From: Thiomonas sp.
GTDB lineage: Bacteria > Pseudomonadota > Gammaproteobacteria > Burkholderiales > Burkholderiaceae_C
Length of the DNA: 7,605 nucleotides
Assembly: GCA_028706735.1 (NCBI GenBank)
Contig: JAQTVS010000125.1
Span: forward strand, 1-7,605
Reading direction: 5' to 3'
The position numbers and the translations under genes were made by a program. How positions within the stretch are numbered: the first letter of the stretch is position 1; each line of letters begins with the position of its first letter. Below, piece by piece: positions 1 through 6,487 of the stretch. The notes beneath the pieces are model-generated. The model was not told the DNA's origin, made no database searches, and saw nothing but the letters and a program-made list of their open reading frames with translations.

Positions 1-511
1 TGACGGCCTTGACCGTCACCAGTCCGAGACGCAACAGATCGGTCAACGCGGTAAAGGGATGGATGTCCTGCGTCACGCTGCGCGCCAGCGTTTCAAACGA
101 CGGGGCCGGCCCCAGACGCGGCAAGGGCTTGGGGCGTTTGCGCCGGTCGCGGTAGAGCGGGTCTTGCACCCAGCGGGCAAACACCTGCGAGCTGATCGAC
201 ATCTCCTGCGCGATGCGTCCGCTCAGGCCATTCGCGCGCCATTCGCGCACGTCTTTGCGGTGCACGCCGCTGAGCAGGCTGATGGCCGAATCGGTGTCCT
301 TCTGCCCCGAGCGCAGCAGCTCCAGCCTGGCCTGCTCGATGAACAGGGGCTTGAGTTCCGCGGCGAGACGGGTGTAGTCCAGGCCGCTGGCCAGCAGCAG
401 GCGCGCCAGCGGCGCCATGACCTGCGCCAGCGCCCGCAACACGTCCTCCGGCGCAGGCAATGGGTGCTCTGGCGGAGGATTGCAAGGCAGACGGCGCGGA
501 GGGCGTCCCAT
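1..511 (-). CDS. DUF6502-family protein, putative HTH regulator (3' end outside window)
   Basis: The reverse strand reads open from an ATG at 509-511 to the left edge, giving the first 170 residues; the C-terminus is not in the window. Seen in the sequence: a Pro/Arg-rich start (MGRPPRR), then helices containing LARLLLASGLDY and AAELKPLFIEQARLELL, then the block DTDSAISLLSGVHRKDVREW. The last block is the hallmark I associate with the uncharacterised DUF6502 family of beta- and gammaproteobacteria, and it resembles a helix-turn-helix. After it come a second helical stretch (QEMSISSQVFARWVQDPLYRD) and a basic, proline-rich piece (RRKRPKPLPR). The family has no proven function that I know of; a DNA-binding regulatory role is inferred. 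No clear ribosome site precedes this ATG, and no other in-frame ATG lies close upstream. The gene is divergent from the lipoprotein gene, so it may regulate it or itself through the shared spacer. Confidence 0.8.
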   Translation of the reverse strand, partial: MGRPPRRLPCNPPPEHPLPAPEDVLRALAQVMAPLARLLLASGLDYTRLAAELKPLFIEQARLELLRSGQKDTDSAISLLSGVHRKDVREWRANGLSGRIAQEMSISSQVFARWVQDPLYRDRRKRPKPLPRLGPAPSFETLARSVTQDIHPFTALTDLLRLGLVTVKAV

Positions 512-552
512 GATGTTCGATCGAGGCGTTTGAAGACGTTGACCGAAGTTTA

Positions 553-572
553 ATGCAAGATTTTTATTGCAT
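553..572. promoter_or_regulatory. Inverted repeat ATGCAA-N8-TTGCAT, candidate operator
   Basis: Perfect 6-bp arms ATGCAA (553-558) and TTGCAT (567-572) flank an 8-bp A/T-rich centre. The repeat lies in the divergent spacer between the DUF6502-like gene and the lipoprotein gene, and its right arm coincides with the proposed -35 box. A symmetrical site about two helical turns long at that place suits a dimeric repressor. The regulator is unknown; the neighbouring DUF6502-like protein is one candidate by position only. Confidence 0.4.
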
Positions 573-594
573 GTTCTTTTTTCCCATCTATTAT
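567..594 (+). promoter_or_regulatory. Candidate sigma-70 promoter for the lipoprotein-EAL unit
   Basis: A TTGCAT hexamer (567-572) is followed after 16 bp by TATTAT (589-594). The -10 matches the sigma-70 consensus at 5 of 6 positions and the -35 at 3 of 6. The stretch 551-595 is strikingly A/T-rich against its GC-rich surroundings, as expected of a promoter. Transcription from about position 601 would give a leader of roughly 45 bases before the ATG at 647. I could not identify a convincing promoter for the divergent gene in the same spacer. Confidence 0.45.
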
Positions 595-636
595 TCCGCC
601 ACGCATCGTCATGCGGCACGCCACCGACTCATTCTT

Positions 637-640
637 GGAG
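637..640 (+). promoter_or_regulatory. Ribosome binding site deciding the lipoprotein start
   Basis: GGAG lies six bases before the ATG at 647. The in-frame ATG further upstream at 611 has no comparable site, so 647 is preferred as the start. Confidence 0.7.
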
Positions 641-646
641 ATCCTC

Positions 647-2404
647 ATGCAGCCCACGCAACCCCGCTCACGTTCCGCCCGAAAACTATTGCCCGTCGCA
701 GCCGCTCTGGCGCTGAGCCTCAGCGCCTGCGGAGGCGGGAGTGGTGGCACAGCCCAGATCAACCCGGTCGCAGCCAACACCACGCTCAAAGGCGCCGTGA
801 TCGATGCGCCCATCGCCAACGCTGCGGTGACGTTCACCACGGTGGCCCCCATGGGCCAGCCTGGATCGGTGGTGGTGGGCACCGCCACGGCAGATGCCAG
901 CGGCAACTACACCGTGCAGGCGGCATTGCCCAACACGCCCGCGCCGCTGTTTGCCAATGCCACCTCGCCAGGCGGCCAGGTGGTGCTCACCGCCTATCTG
1001 GGCACGAGCAGCGCAGTGCTCGCGGCGGGCTCGCTCACATCGGCCAACCTGCCGAATCTGGTCATCAGCCAAGTGACCACGGCCGCGCTGGCGGTCTACA
1101 TCGCAACGGGCGGCAGCTATGCCAACCTCACGCCCACGCTCTACGCCGCGCTGCTGTCACAGCATCACGATGACATCCTCGCGCTGTCCGCCGCGATCAA
1201 GGCGGTGGCCGACGGCTACTGCGCCCGCCCCGCGCACTACAACGACACCGAGGAGATGGCGCACGACATTGCCAAACAGGGGCTGTCCAGCAGCACGGCC
1301 AGTGCGCTGAACTCGGCGTCGACCATGCTCGGACCGAGCTGCGACGGCAACCTCAAGTCGCTGATGCAATACATCTCTTCAGATGAACGCTGGGCGCCTG
1401 AGCTTGACCTCGGCGACGTGCTGGAGCAAGGCGCGCCCGCCGTAGCTCCCGGCACCTACAGCCTGCAAGGCGTGTTGGCGCAATCAGGTATGAGCGCCCT
1501 GCCCATGCTGCCTGCACCGCCGGCTTCCACCGCATCCGCCGCATCCATTCCCACACCGCCCAGCACGCTGCCACCTGGCATTCTCAACACCGTGGTCAGC
1601 GTGGACGCCAACGGCAACCTCAGCTCGGCGGACGGCAGCGGCAATGTGACCGGCGTGATCGTCGGCAACCTGATGACCCTGACGGTGAATGACGGCCAGG
1701 GCAACATTTATGTGCTGGCCGGCAAGGCCGGACTGCTGCCCAGCGGCTTTGTCACCGGCGGCACGGCGCCTGCGGCCAGCCCCAGTGCGCCTGCGAGCAG
1801 CGCCTCATCGACCTCCAGCGTCCCAAGCGCCAACGTCGGCTACGCCCTGCGCATGGGAGGCCGCACGCAATCCGGCGGCGTGCTCACCCGCTTTGACGCC
1901 GTCCTGGTGCCGCAGAACAGCGAGCCGGGGTGGGCGCAAATCGCTCAATACAGTTCTCGGCACAGCGACGGCGTGAATTGCGGGAGCAACAGCGGCATGT
2001 TTGGCGTGCGCCTCATGGGCACCGGCGCCACAGTAGGGGGGCTGGTGCTCGGCGCCTGCGTCATGCCGCAGACCGCAGGGCTCGATCTTAGCCAGGCGCT
2101 GCCCAACGGGAATGGGCATGACTACAGCGACGACGATTTCAAGCCCGGCGCCAGCGTGAGCTTCGGCAATTTTTCCCTCAACAACACCAGCAGCACGCCC
2201 TACATCCTGAACGCCCCCAGCGTCACCATCACCCAGTCCAATCCTTCCGGAAAAAGCAGCACCTTCACCGGCCAGATGTTCTACGTCATGGGCGCCAAGG
2301 ACATGATCTACAGCACCGCTGCGCCAGCCTCCAACGGCCTGTTCGTGATGAACGAAAACCCGCTGGATACCCTGCAGGAAAATCCCGCCCATCAGGACCA
2401 TTGA
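647..2404 (+). CDS. Large predicted outer-membrane lipoprotein with carboxypeptidase-regulatory-like domain
   Basis: This is a 585-residue protein of unknown function. The start at 647 is chosen over 611 because of the GGAG site and because it gives a compact signal peptide: basic SARK near residues 10-13, a hydrophobic core, and the lipobox LSAC with the acylated cysteine at 28. Glycine follows the cysteine, not aspartate, which favours sorting to the outer membrane. Residues about 48-98 (LKGAVIDAPIANAAVTF ... DASGNYTV) look like a carboxypeptidase-regulatory-like beta-sandwich. An alpha-rich middle follows, then two Ala/Pro/Ser-rich linkers (about 288-311 and 374-395) around a Gly/Asn/Asp-rich beta segment (about 316-362), then a beta-rich C-terminal part. 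Cysteines at 192, 232, 445 and 471 could pair as disulfides in the periplasm or at the surface. The stop is two bases from the next start, so the gene is probably co-translated with the EAL gene. The lipoprotein call is strong; the role is unknown. Confidence 0.85.
   Translation: MQPTQPRSRSARKLLPVAAALALSLSACGGGSGGTAQINPVAANTTLKGAVIDAPIANAAVTFTTVAPMGQPGSVVVGTATADASGNYTVQAALPNTPAPLFANATSPGGQVVLTAYLGTSSAVLAAGSLTSANLPNLVISQVTTAALAVYIATGGSYANLTPTLYAALLSQHHDDILALSAAIKAVADGYCARPAHYNDTEEMAHDIAKQGLSSSTASALNSASTMLGPSCDGNLKSLMQYISSDERWAPELDLGDVLEQGAPAVAPGTYSLQGVLAQSGMSALPMLPAPPASTASAASIPTPPSTLPPGILNTVVSVDANGNLSSADGSGNVTGVIVGNLMTLTVNDGQGNIYVLAGKAGLLPSGFVTGGTAPAASPSAPASSASSTSSVPSANVGYALRMGGRTQSGGVLTRFDAVLVPQNSEPGWAQIAQYSSRHSDGVNCGSNSGMFGVRLMGTGATVGGLVLGACVMPQTAGLDLSQALPNGNGHDYSDDDFKPGASVSFGNFSLNNTSSTPYILNAPSVTITQSNPSGKSSTFTGQMFYVMGAKDMIYSTAAPASNGLFVMNENPLDTLQENPAHQDH
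2394..2397 (+). promoter_or_regulatory. Ribosome binding site of the EAL gene
   Basis: AGGA ends nine bases before the ATG at 2407 and lies inside the last codons of the lipoprotein gene. The competing TTG at 2401 would be only three bases away, too close for normal initiation, so ATG 2407 is preferred. Confidence 0.5.
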
Positions 2405-2406
2405 TC

Positions 2407-3276
2407 ATGGGTGCGCCAGAGTTCATCGCACCGTCGGCCTTGTCTTCTGCAGACTCCCTCCTTCAGGCCCAGTGGGTGCGGGAGCGGCTGGACGCCGCCA
2501 GCAGAAGCGACGCCTTTCCGCGCGCCCAACTGCGGCTGGCCTTGCAGGAACAGCGGCTGCGCGTGGCCTATCAGCCCATCCTGCGCCTGGACGATCTGCA
2601 GACGATGGGCCAGGAGGCGCTGGCACGCCTGCTGACCCCGCAGGGCCGGGTGGTGATGGCGGAGGCTTTCATCGGCACGGCCGCCAAATTAGGCATCGAG
2701 CCGCGCATCGACGCGGTCATCACGGCACAAGCCATGGCCGCAGCCTCTCAGCCCGGGCCGTTCGCGGCTGCCCCGGGGAAATTGTTCCTCAACTGCTCCA
2801 GCGCGTTTCTGGCAGAGGCATCCTGCATGGACAATCTCGCGCAGCAGCACCGGCACTGGCTGCAGAAGCAAAGCGACGCCGATGCAAGCCCGACACCCTG
2901 GGTGCTGGAAATCACCGAGCGCAATCTCGACACCGATCCGGCGCGCCTTCTTGCGAACCTCAAGCCCTTGCTCGATCTGGGCTTTGAACTGGCGCTCGAC
3001 GATTTCGGCAGCAACCACAGCGCCTTCCCCTATCTACTGGCCCTGCCCATCCGCTATCTCAAACTGGACCGAAGCTTGGTGCAGACTGGCCTACGCACGG
3101 CCAAGGGTGAGCACGTGCTGCGCCATCTGCTCCAGCTTGCGCAAGACTTGAACCTCATCACCATCGCCGAAGGCGTGGAAAGCCAGACAGCGCTGCAGTG
3201 GCTGCGCGGCATCGGCGTGCATTGGGGGCAGGGCTTTTTCTGGGGGCAGCCATCGTCCATGCAGGCAGCGCAGTGA
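2407..3276 (+). CDS. Stand-alone EAL-domain cyclic-di-GMP phosphodiesterase
   Basis: This 289-residue cytoplasmic protein should hydrolyse c-di-GMP to pGpG. After about 45 residues of N-terminal helix the EAL domain fills the rest. The signature residues of active enzymes are visible: YQPI at 55-58, E70 in EALAR, N129 in FLNCSS, E168 and E171 in LEITE, D198 and D199 in LALDDFGS, K219 in YLKLD, E255 in IAEGVE and Q275 in GQGF. In studied EAL enzymes these positions bind the two metals, c-di-GMP or the catalytic water, so activity is likely. No GGDEF, PAS, receiver or membrane segment is present, so any sensing must come from the short N-terminus or a partner. The gene follows the lipoprotein stop after two bases (TGA-TC-ATG), which suggests one mRNA and coupled translation. 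A TTG at 2401 would add two residues. No terminator is visible right after it. Confidence 0.93.
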   Translation: MGAPEFIAPSALSSADSLLQAQWVRERLDAASRSDAFPRAQLRLALQEQRLRVAYQPILRLDDLQTMGQEALARLLTPQGRVVMAEAFIGTAAKLGIEPRIDAVITAQAMAAASQPGPFAAAPGKLFLNCSSAFLAEASCMDNLAQQHRHWLQKQSDADASPTPWVLEITERNLDTDPARLLANLKPLLDLGFELALDDFGSNHSAFPYLLALPIRYLKLDRSLVQTGLRTAKGEHVLRHLLQLAQDLNLITIAEGVESQTALQWLRGIGVHWGQGFFWGQPSSMQAAQ

Positions 3277-3360
3277 CACCTGGCATCCCACCAACGGCCT
3301 CGGCCCGCAATCTTCGTCAGCGTGTCATCCCTCTTTCGATCTGAACCATTCCTCCACATC

Positions 3361-3705
3361 ATGCACACCACACACCCCCAACCTGCGCAGCGTCACCTCG
3401 TCGCAAAAACCCTCGCTGCACTCGCCCTGAGCACTGTCGTCGCGCTACCCGCCGCGCATGCGGATGACTCCCCACTGTGGTCGCTGGCCATTGGCGTGCC
3501 GGGGCTGATCGCCAACGTCGGCAACGCCTACCCGCTGGCGCCGCAGCCGGTTTACGTGGCGCCTCCCGTGCAGTATGTCCCGGCTCCGGGCTATTACGCC
3601 GCGCCGCCGGTCTATTACGCCCCCGCGCCCCAATACCGCGGAGAGAGGCGCGATCACAGGCATTGGGATCGCCACCATGGAGAAGACGACCGCGGCGGGG
3701 ACTGA
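3361..3705 (+). CDS. Small secreted Pro/Val/Tyr-rich (PXPV-type) protein with charged tail
   Basis: This is a 114-residue exported protein. Residues 1-34 form a signal peptide: basic RHLVAK, hydrophobic core TLAALALSTVVALP, and an AHA-DD cleavage site after residue 34. The mature part starts with SPLWSLAIGVPGLIANVG, runs through a low-complexity repeat of PVYVAPP, PVQYVPAPGYY and PPVYYAPAPQY (residues 62-92), and ends in a hydrophilic tail rich in Arg, His and Asp (residues 93-114). Betaproteobacteria carry many small secreted proteins of this style, often named PXPV-repeat proteins, with no established function. The tail could bind metal or anionic envelope polymers; that is inference. The ATG at 3361 has no good ribosome site. 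A GTG at 3322 in the same frame would add 13 residues that spoil the signal peptide. An 84-base gap and no visible terminator separate it from the EAL gene, so read-through is possible. Confidence 0.78.
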   Translation: MHTTHPQPAQRHLVAKTLAALALSTVVALPAAHADDSPLWSLAIGVPGLIANVGNAYPLAPQPVYVAPPVQYVPAPGYYAAPPVYYAPAPQYRGERRDHRHWDRHHGEDDRGGD

Positions 3706-3737
3706 GCGGGTGTGAACAAATCCAGCATGCCCGCTCA
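3703..3737 (+). repeat. Hairpin at the stop codon of the PXPV gene
   Basis: TGAGCGGG (3703-3710, including the stop codon) is complementary to CCCGCTCA (3730-3737). Two wobble pairs and two normal pairs extend the stem inward to 12 bp around an 11-base loop. No T-run follows, so it is not a standard terminator; it might protect the mRNA 3' end or be chance in GC-rich DNA. Confidence 0.35.
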
Positions 3738-3803
3738 TCGCACCCAAGCGGCGCGTGCCGTCGCTCTGCGGGCTTTCTCAGCTCGCGCCAACCGGCGGAG
3801 ACT

Positions 3804-3837
3804 GCGGATGACGAAATCGTCATCCGCTTTTCATTTT
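3804..3837 (+). terminator. Rho-independent terminator after the PXPV gene
   Basis: A perfect 10-bp stem, GCGGATGACG (3804-3813) with CGTCATCCGC (3818-3827), closes an AAAT loop and is followed at once by TTTTCATTTT (3828-3837). It lies about 100 bases after the PXPV stop and should end plus-strand transcription arriving from the lipoprotein, EAL and PXPV genes. The reverse strand lacks an equally good T-tract, since GACTGC-like sequence follows the stem there. Confidence 0.85.
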
Positions 3838-3885
3838 CGCGTGCGCGTGCTTCCGCGACAATGTGGCGCTTGGCGCTTGCAGGCC

Positions 3886-4054
3886 CTAGGAGCCTGTCGG
3901 GCTTTGGAATCGTCGGCTGCAAATGGGCCGCAGCGGTCCATTTTTCACCGGCTTTTTGACCCATAGCAGGGCTATGGGCCTGCAAATCCGGCAAAAACTG
4001 TCCTCGCTGAGGCCCATTTTCGCTTTCGACGACCAAAGCCCGACAGGCTCCTAG
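3886..4054. mobile_element. 169-bp long palindrome bounded by CTAG, MITE-like element
   Basis: The outer 22 bases of each side are perfect inverted repeats: CTAGGAGCCTGTCGGGCTTT and two more G at 3886-3907, and its exact reverse complement at 4033-4054. Pairing continues inward imperfectly, including TCGTCG, AAATGGGCC and CAGCG, a T5 run and CCGG, to a perfect central hairpin CCCATAGC-AGG-GCTATGGG (3960-3978). The whole element is therefore one large stem-loop centred near 3970. Both edges fall in CTAG. IS630-type elements are known to insert in CTAG and duplicate TA, so a non-autonomous (MITE-like) relative is a reasonable inference. It has no transposase or convincing coding region. The strong secondary structure could also block transcription between the terminator and the glycosyltransferase gene. 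A REP-like chromosomal repeat is the alternative; copy number would decide. Confidence 0.6.
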
Positions 4055-4105
4055 TCGGTCACAGGCCAATTCGCCACATTCCAATCCATTCGCAATACGC
4101 TTTCC

Positions 4106-5911
4106 ATGCATCACAGCACGTCCCTGCATCCCTCAAGCCCACAGGCTGCAGCATCGCCCGCAACGCCTGCGCACATGCCAGGGCGGTTCGCGGCGCGCGC
4201 CGATGCGCGGCGGCGCACAGCCCTTCTGCTGGATGGCCTTGTGCTGCTGATTGCGGCGGCGAGCCTGTTCTGGCGCCTCGGCGCGGCGCCCATCCTTGAC
4301 ACCAACGAGGCGCTCTACGCCAGCATTGCCCTGGCGATGTCGCATGGCGGATCGTGGATCATTCCCCATCTCGACGGGGTTCCCTACATCGAAAAGCCGC
4401 CGCTGCTCTACTGGTTGATGGCGCTGAGCTTCAAGGCCTTCGGCGCGGGAGCCTGGCAGGCGCGGCTACCCGACGCCCTGGCAGCGTGGCTGACGGTGCT
4501 CGGGTGCATCGTGTTTGGCCGGGCGGTGTCCGCGCCGCTTGCGGGCCGGTTCGCCGCGCTGGTCACCGGCACTGCACTGGGCTATGTGCTGATCGCCCGC
4601 AACATCCTGTTCGATCCGTTGATGGTGTTTTTCTGGCTGGCCGCCTTGGCCCTGCTGGTCCTTGCGGTGGAACGCCAGCAGCGGGTCTGGCTGCGTCCCG
4701 CCGCTGTTGCGGTGGCGCTCGCCACGCTGACCAAGGGCCCGGAGGCGCTGCTGTTGCTCGGCCTGGTCGCCCTGGTGCAACTGCTGGCTGCCCCCGGCGC
4801 ATGGAAGCGCAGCGAACTGCTGAAGTTCTATCTCGATCCCTGGGCCATCGCCCTTTTCGTGCTGGTTGCCGTCCCTTGGCATCTGGCCGCGCTGCGCATC
4901 CTGCCGGGTTTTGGCTGGTTTTTCTTTGTCAACGAAACCATCGGCCGGTTTCTGGGCACCCGCATTCCGGATGATTTTCATCATGGGCCTTGGTGGTACT
5001 ACAGCCCCAAGCTGCTGATCGGCTTTTTTCAGTGGGCACCGCTGCTCGCCGTGCTCGCCGCGTTTGCGCCCCGTTTGCGTGGCGACGATGCTGCCACAGC
5101 GTCAGCGCGCTGGGCGCGCAACACCGCAATCATCCTCACCGTTTTCTTTTCCTCTGCGAGCGACAAGGGGGCGTATTACCTCCTGCCCGTGGTGCCGCTG
5201 GTCGCCTGGTGGCTGGGTGTGCGGCTGCAGGCGGCCCTGCGGACCGATGAGGACGGCGCCGCTTTGGAGCGTCGCATTGGGCTGGGGGCGCTGCTATTCG
5301 GCGTGGCAGCGCTTGGCCTCTGGGCGTTGACATTCACGCCGGCGCTGCATGCAGAATTGCTGCGGTCAGGCCTGCCCCCAGTGCAATTCGGCTGGCTGCC
5401 CGCGCTGGTCATCGGAGTTGCGCTGGCGTCGTTCATTGGCGGCGCGCTGCTGTTGTCGCGCAGGCTGGCCGTCGGTCTTGCGGTCTTCAGCCTGAGCGCG
5501 GTCATCATGGTGGATTTCGCCGCGCAGCTCGCTGTCGCCAAAACGGCCGAGATCTCGCAGAAACAGGTCGCTGGGGTCATGCATCGCCTCTTGCCCGCAG
5601 ACAGCGTGTGGTTCTCCTGGCAAACCTTCGAGGATCACGATGCATCGCTTTTGTTCTACGGCGTCCCACACTTGTTCGTCATCGACAGCACCAGCGAAGA
5701 CCTGTGGTTCGGTTGCCGCGACGACGCGCGGCAGACCACCTGCGTTGACAAGGACGCGGAGCTGCAGGCCCGTGCTGCGGGCAAGCCCTTCGCGGTGTGG
5801 GTGCCGCGCAAGCGGCTGCAAAGCTGGCGGGCCAGCGGCCTCGCCCAGGGGTTGCACAGCCAGCCTTTCAAGGACAGCGTGGTGTTCTACAGCCGTGGCG
5901 CTCAACCTTAG
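4106..5911 (+). CDS. ArnT/PMT-type family 39 membrane glycosyltransferase
   Basis: This 601-residue inner-membrane protein belongs to the group of lipid-linked-sugar transferases that includes ArnT, which adds aminoarabinose to lipid A. Seen: a Ser/Pro/Ala-rich, then Arg-rich cytoplasmic N-terminus (1-38), a first membrane helix (about 39-56), then the first periplasmic loop with DTNEALYASIA (65-75), GGSWIIPHL and GVPYIEKPPLLYW (91-103), all hallmarks of the family. ARNILFDPL (164-172) and LTKGPEALLLL (from 208) are further conserved motifs. Many hydrophobic helices follow up to about residue 475, then a soluble C-terminal domain of about 110 residues that should be periplasmic, as in ArnT. 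It holds a nearby cysteine pair in GCRDDARQTTCVD. No arn or glycan cluster surrounds it, so donor and acceptor are unknown and the name arnT is not justified. Starts at 4106 or 4175 (Met24) both lack a clear ribosome site. The stop overlaps the convergent channel gene. Confidence 0.88.
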   Translation: MHHSTSLHPSSPQAAASPATPAHMPGRFAARADARRRTALLLDGLVLLIAAASLFWRLGAAPILDTNEALYASIALAMSHGGSWIIPHLDGVPYIEKPPLLYWLMALSFKAFGAGAWQARLPDALAAWLTVLGCIVFGRAVSAPLAGRFAALVTGTALGYVLIARNILFDPLMVFFWLAALALLVLAVERQQRVWLRPAAVAVALATLTKGPEALLLLGLVALVQLLAAPGAWKRSELLKFYLDPWAIALFVLVAVPWHLAALRILPGFGWFFFVNETIGRFLGTRIPDDFHHGPWWYYSPKLLIGFFQWAPLLAVLAAFAPRLRGDDAATASARWARNTAIILTVFFSSASDKGAYYLLPVVPLVAWWLGVRLQAALRTDEDGAALERRIGLGALLFGVAALGLWALTFTPALHAELLRSGLPPVQFGWLPALVIGVALASFIGGALLLSRRLAVGLAVFSLSAVIMVDFAAQLAVAKTAEISQKQVAGVMHRLLPADSVWFSWQTFEDHDASLLFYGVPHLFVIDSTSEDLWFGCRDDARQTTCVDKDAELQARAAGKPFAVWVPRKRLQSWRASGLAQGLHSQPFKDSVVFYSRGAQP

Positions 5912-6480
5912 CGCAGCGTCTTTTCGATCCGCCGGTCAGGAACCAGCCAGAGCAGCGCCACCCCCACATAAAGCGCCAGCGCCGCCCGCTCCTGCCAGAA
6001 ACTGACGGCGATTCCTGCGAGATAGAACACGGGCGAGAGCCTGCCCTTCCAGTCCCGGCCCAGAGCCCGCTGGAGCCTGGAGTCGTTGCCGTCTGCCGCG
6101 ATCAGCGTCTTTTGCAACACCCAATAGGCCAGCGCGGCCATGAGCAAAACCACGCCATAGACCGCAGCCGGCAGCGCGGCAAAGTGGTTCTCGCCTAGCC
6201 AGCCGGTGACAAACGGGAACAGTGAGAGCCAGAACAGCAGATGCAGATTGGCCCAGAGCACCGCGCCGGTGACTTTGCCGCTGGCCTGGAACATGTGGTG
6301 GTGGTTATTCCAGTAAATGCCCACATAGACAAAGCTGAGCACATAGCTGAGAAACACCGGCCACAGCGGCAGCAGGGCGTCGAAGTGCTCGCCATGCGGC
6401 ACCTTGAGTTCGAGCACCATGATGGTGATGATGATGGCGAACACGCCATCGCTGAACGCTTCGACCCGTCCTCTTTCCAT
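5908..6480 (-). CDS. TMEM175-family (DUF1211) ion-channel-like membrane protein
   Basis: This 190-residue protein starts MERGRVEAFSDGVFAIIITI, the R...FSDG signature of the TMEM175 family, first known in bacteria as DUF1211. Six hydrophobic segments can be read: about 9-27, 38-57, 71-93, 101-125, 143-160 and 162-182. The second ends in YWNNHHHMF (56-64), a conserved-looking aromatic/histidine patch. Bacterial members carry one six-helix unit, as here, and form tetrameric potassium-permeable channels; the human lysosomal protein has two such units. Ion selectivity cannot be told from this sequence. The start at 6480 fits because the signature begins there; an upstream in-frame ATG at 6609 lies within thiG in another frame and adds no conserved sequence. 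The gene begins 7 bases after the thiG stop on the same strand, so it is probably in the thi transcript, with only a weak G-run (GGGGGG) as a ribosome site. Its stop overlaps that of the convergent glycosyltransferase. Confidence 0.9.
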   Translation of the reverse strand: MERGRVEAFSDGVFAIIITIMVLELKVPHGEHFDALLPLWPVFLSYVLSFVYVGIYWNNHHHMFQASGKVTGAVLWANLHLLFWLSLFPFVTGWLGENHFAALPAAVYGVVLLMAALAYWVLQKTLIAADGNDSRLQRALGRDWKGRLSPVFYLAGIAVSFWQERAALALYVGVALLWLVPDRRIEKTLR

Positions 6481-6487
6481 GATGACG

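Noticed and set aside
517..524. 8-bp palindrome TCGATCGA just upstream of the DUF6502-like start
   Set aside because: Too short and too common in GC-rich DNA to call an operator without conservation.
59..553. 164-codon plus-strand reading frame over the left end
   Set aside because: It lies opposite the DUF6502-like gene, whose protein has recognisable motifs. The plus-strand translation is an Arg/Ala/Gln-rich shadow typical of GC-rich DNA.
2472..2987. 171-codon plus-strand frame inside the EAL gene
   Set aside because: Out-of-frame shadow; all EAL catalytic motifs are in the 2407-3276 frame.
3712..3966. 84-codon plus-strand reading frame entering the palindrome
   Set aside because: It crosses the terminator and the left half of the palindrome. 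The right half read on the other strand gives a similar peptide (both contain LGACRAL and NGPQR), which shows that the similarity comes from the inverted repeat and not from a gene.
3359..4129. 256-codon minus-strand reading frame across the PXPV gene and the palindrome
   Set aside because: It runs antisense to a protein with a clear signal peptide, then through the terminator and the palindrome. No motif supports it.
4354..4974. 206-codon plus-strand frame inside the glycosyltransferase gene
   Set aside because: Out-of-frame shadow; the family motifs and membrane helices are all in the 4106-5911 frame.
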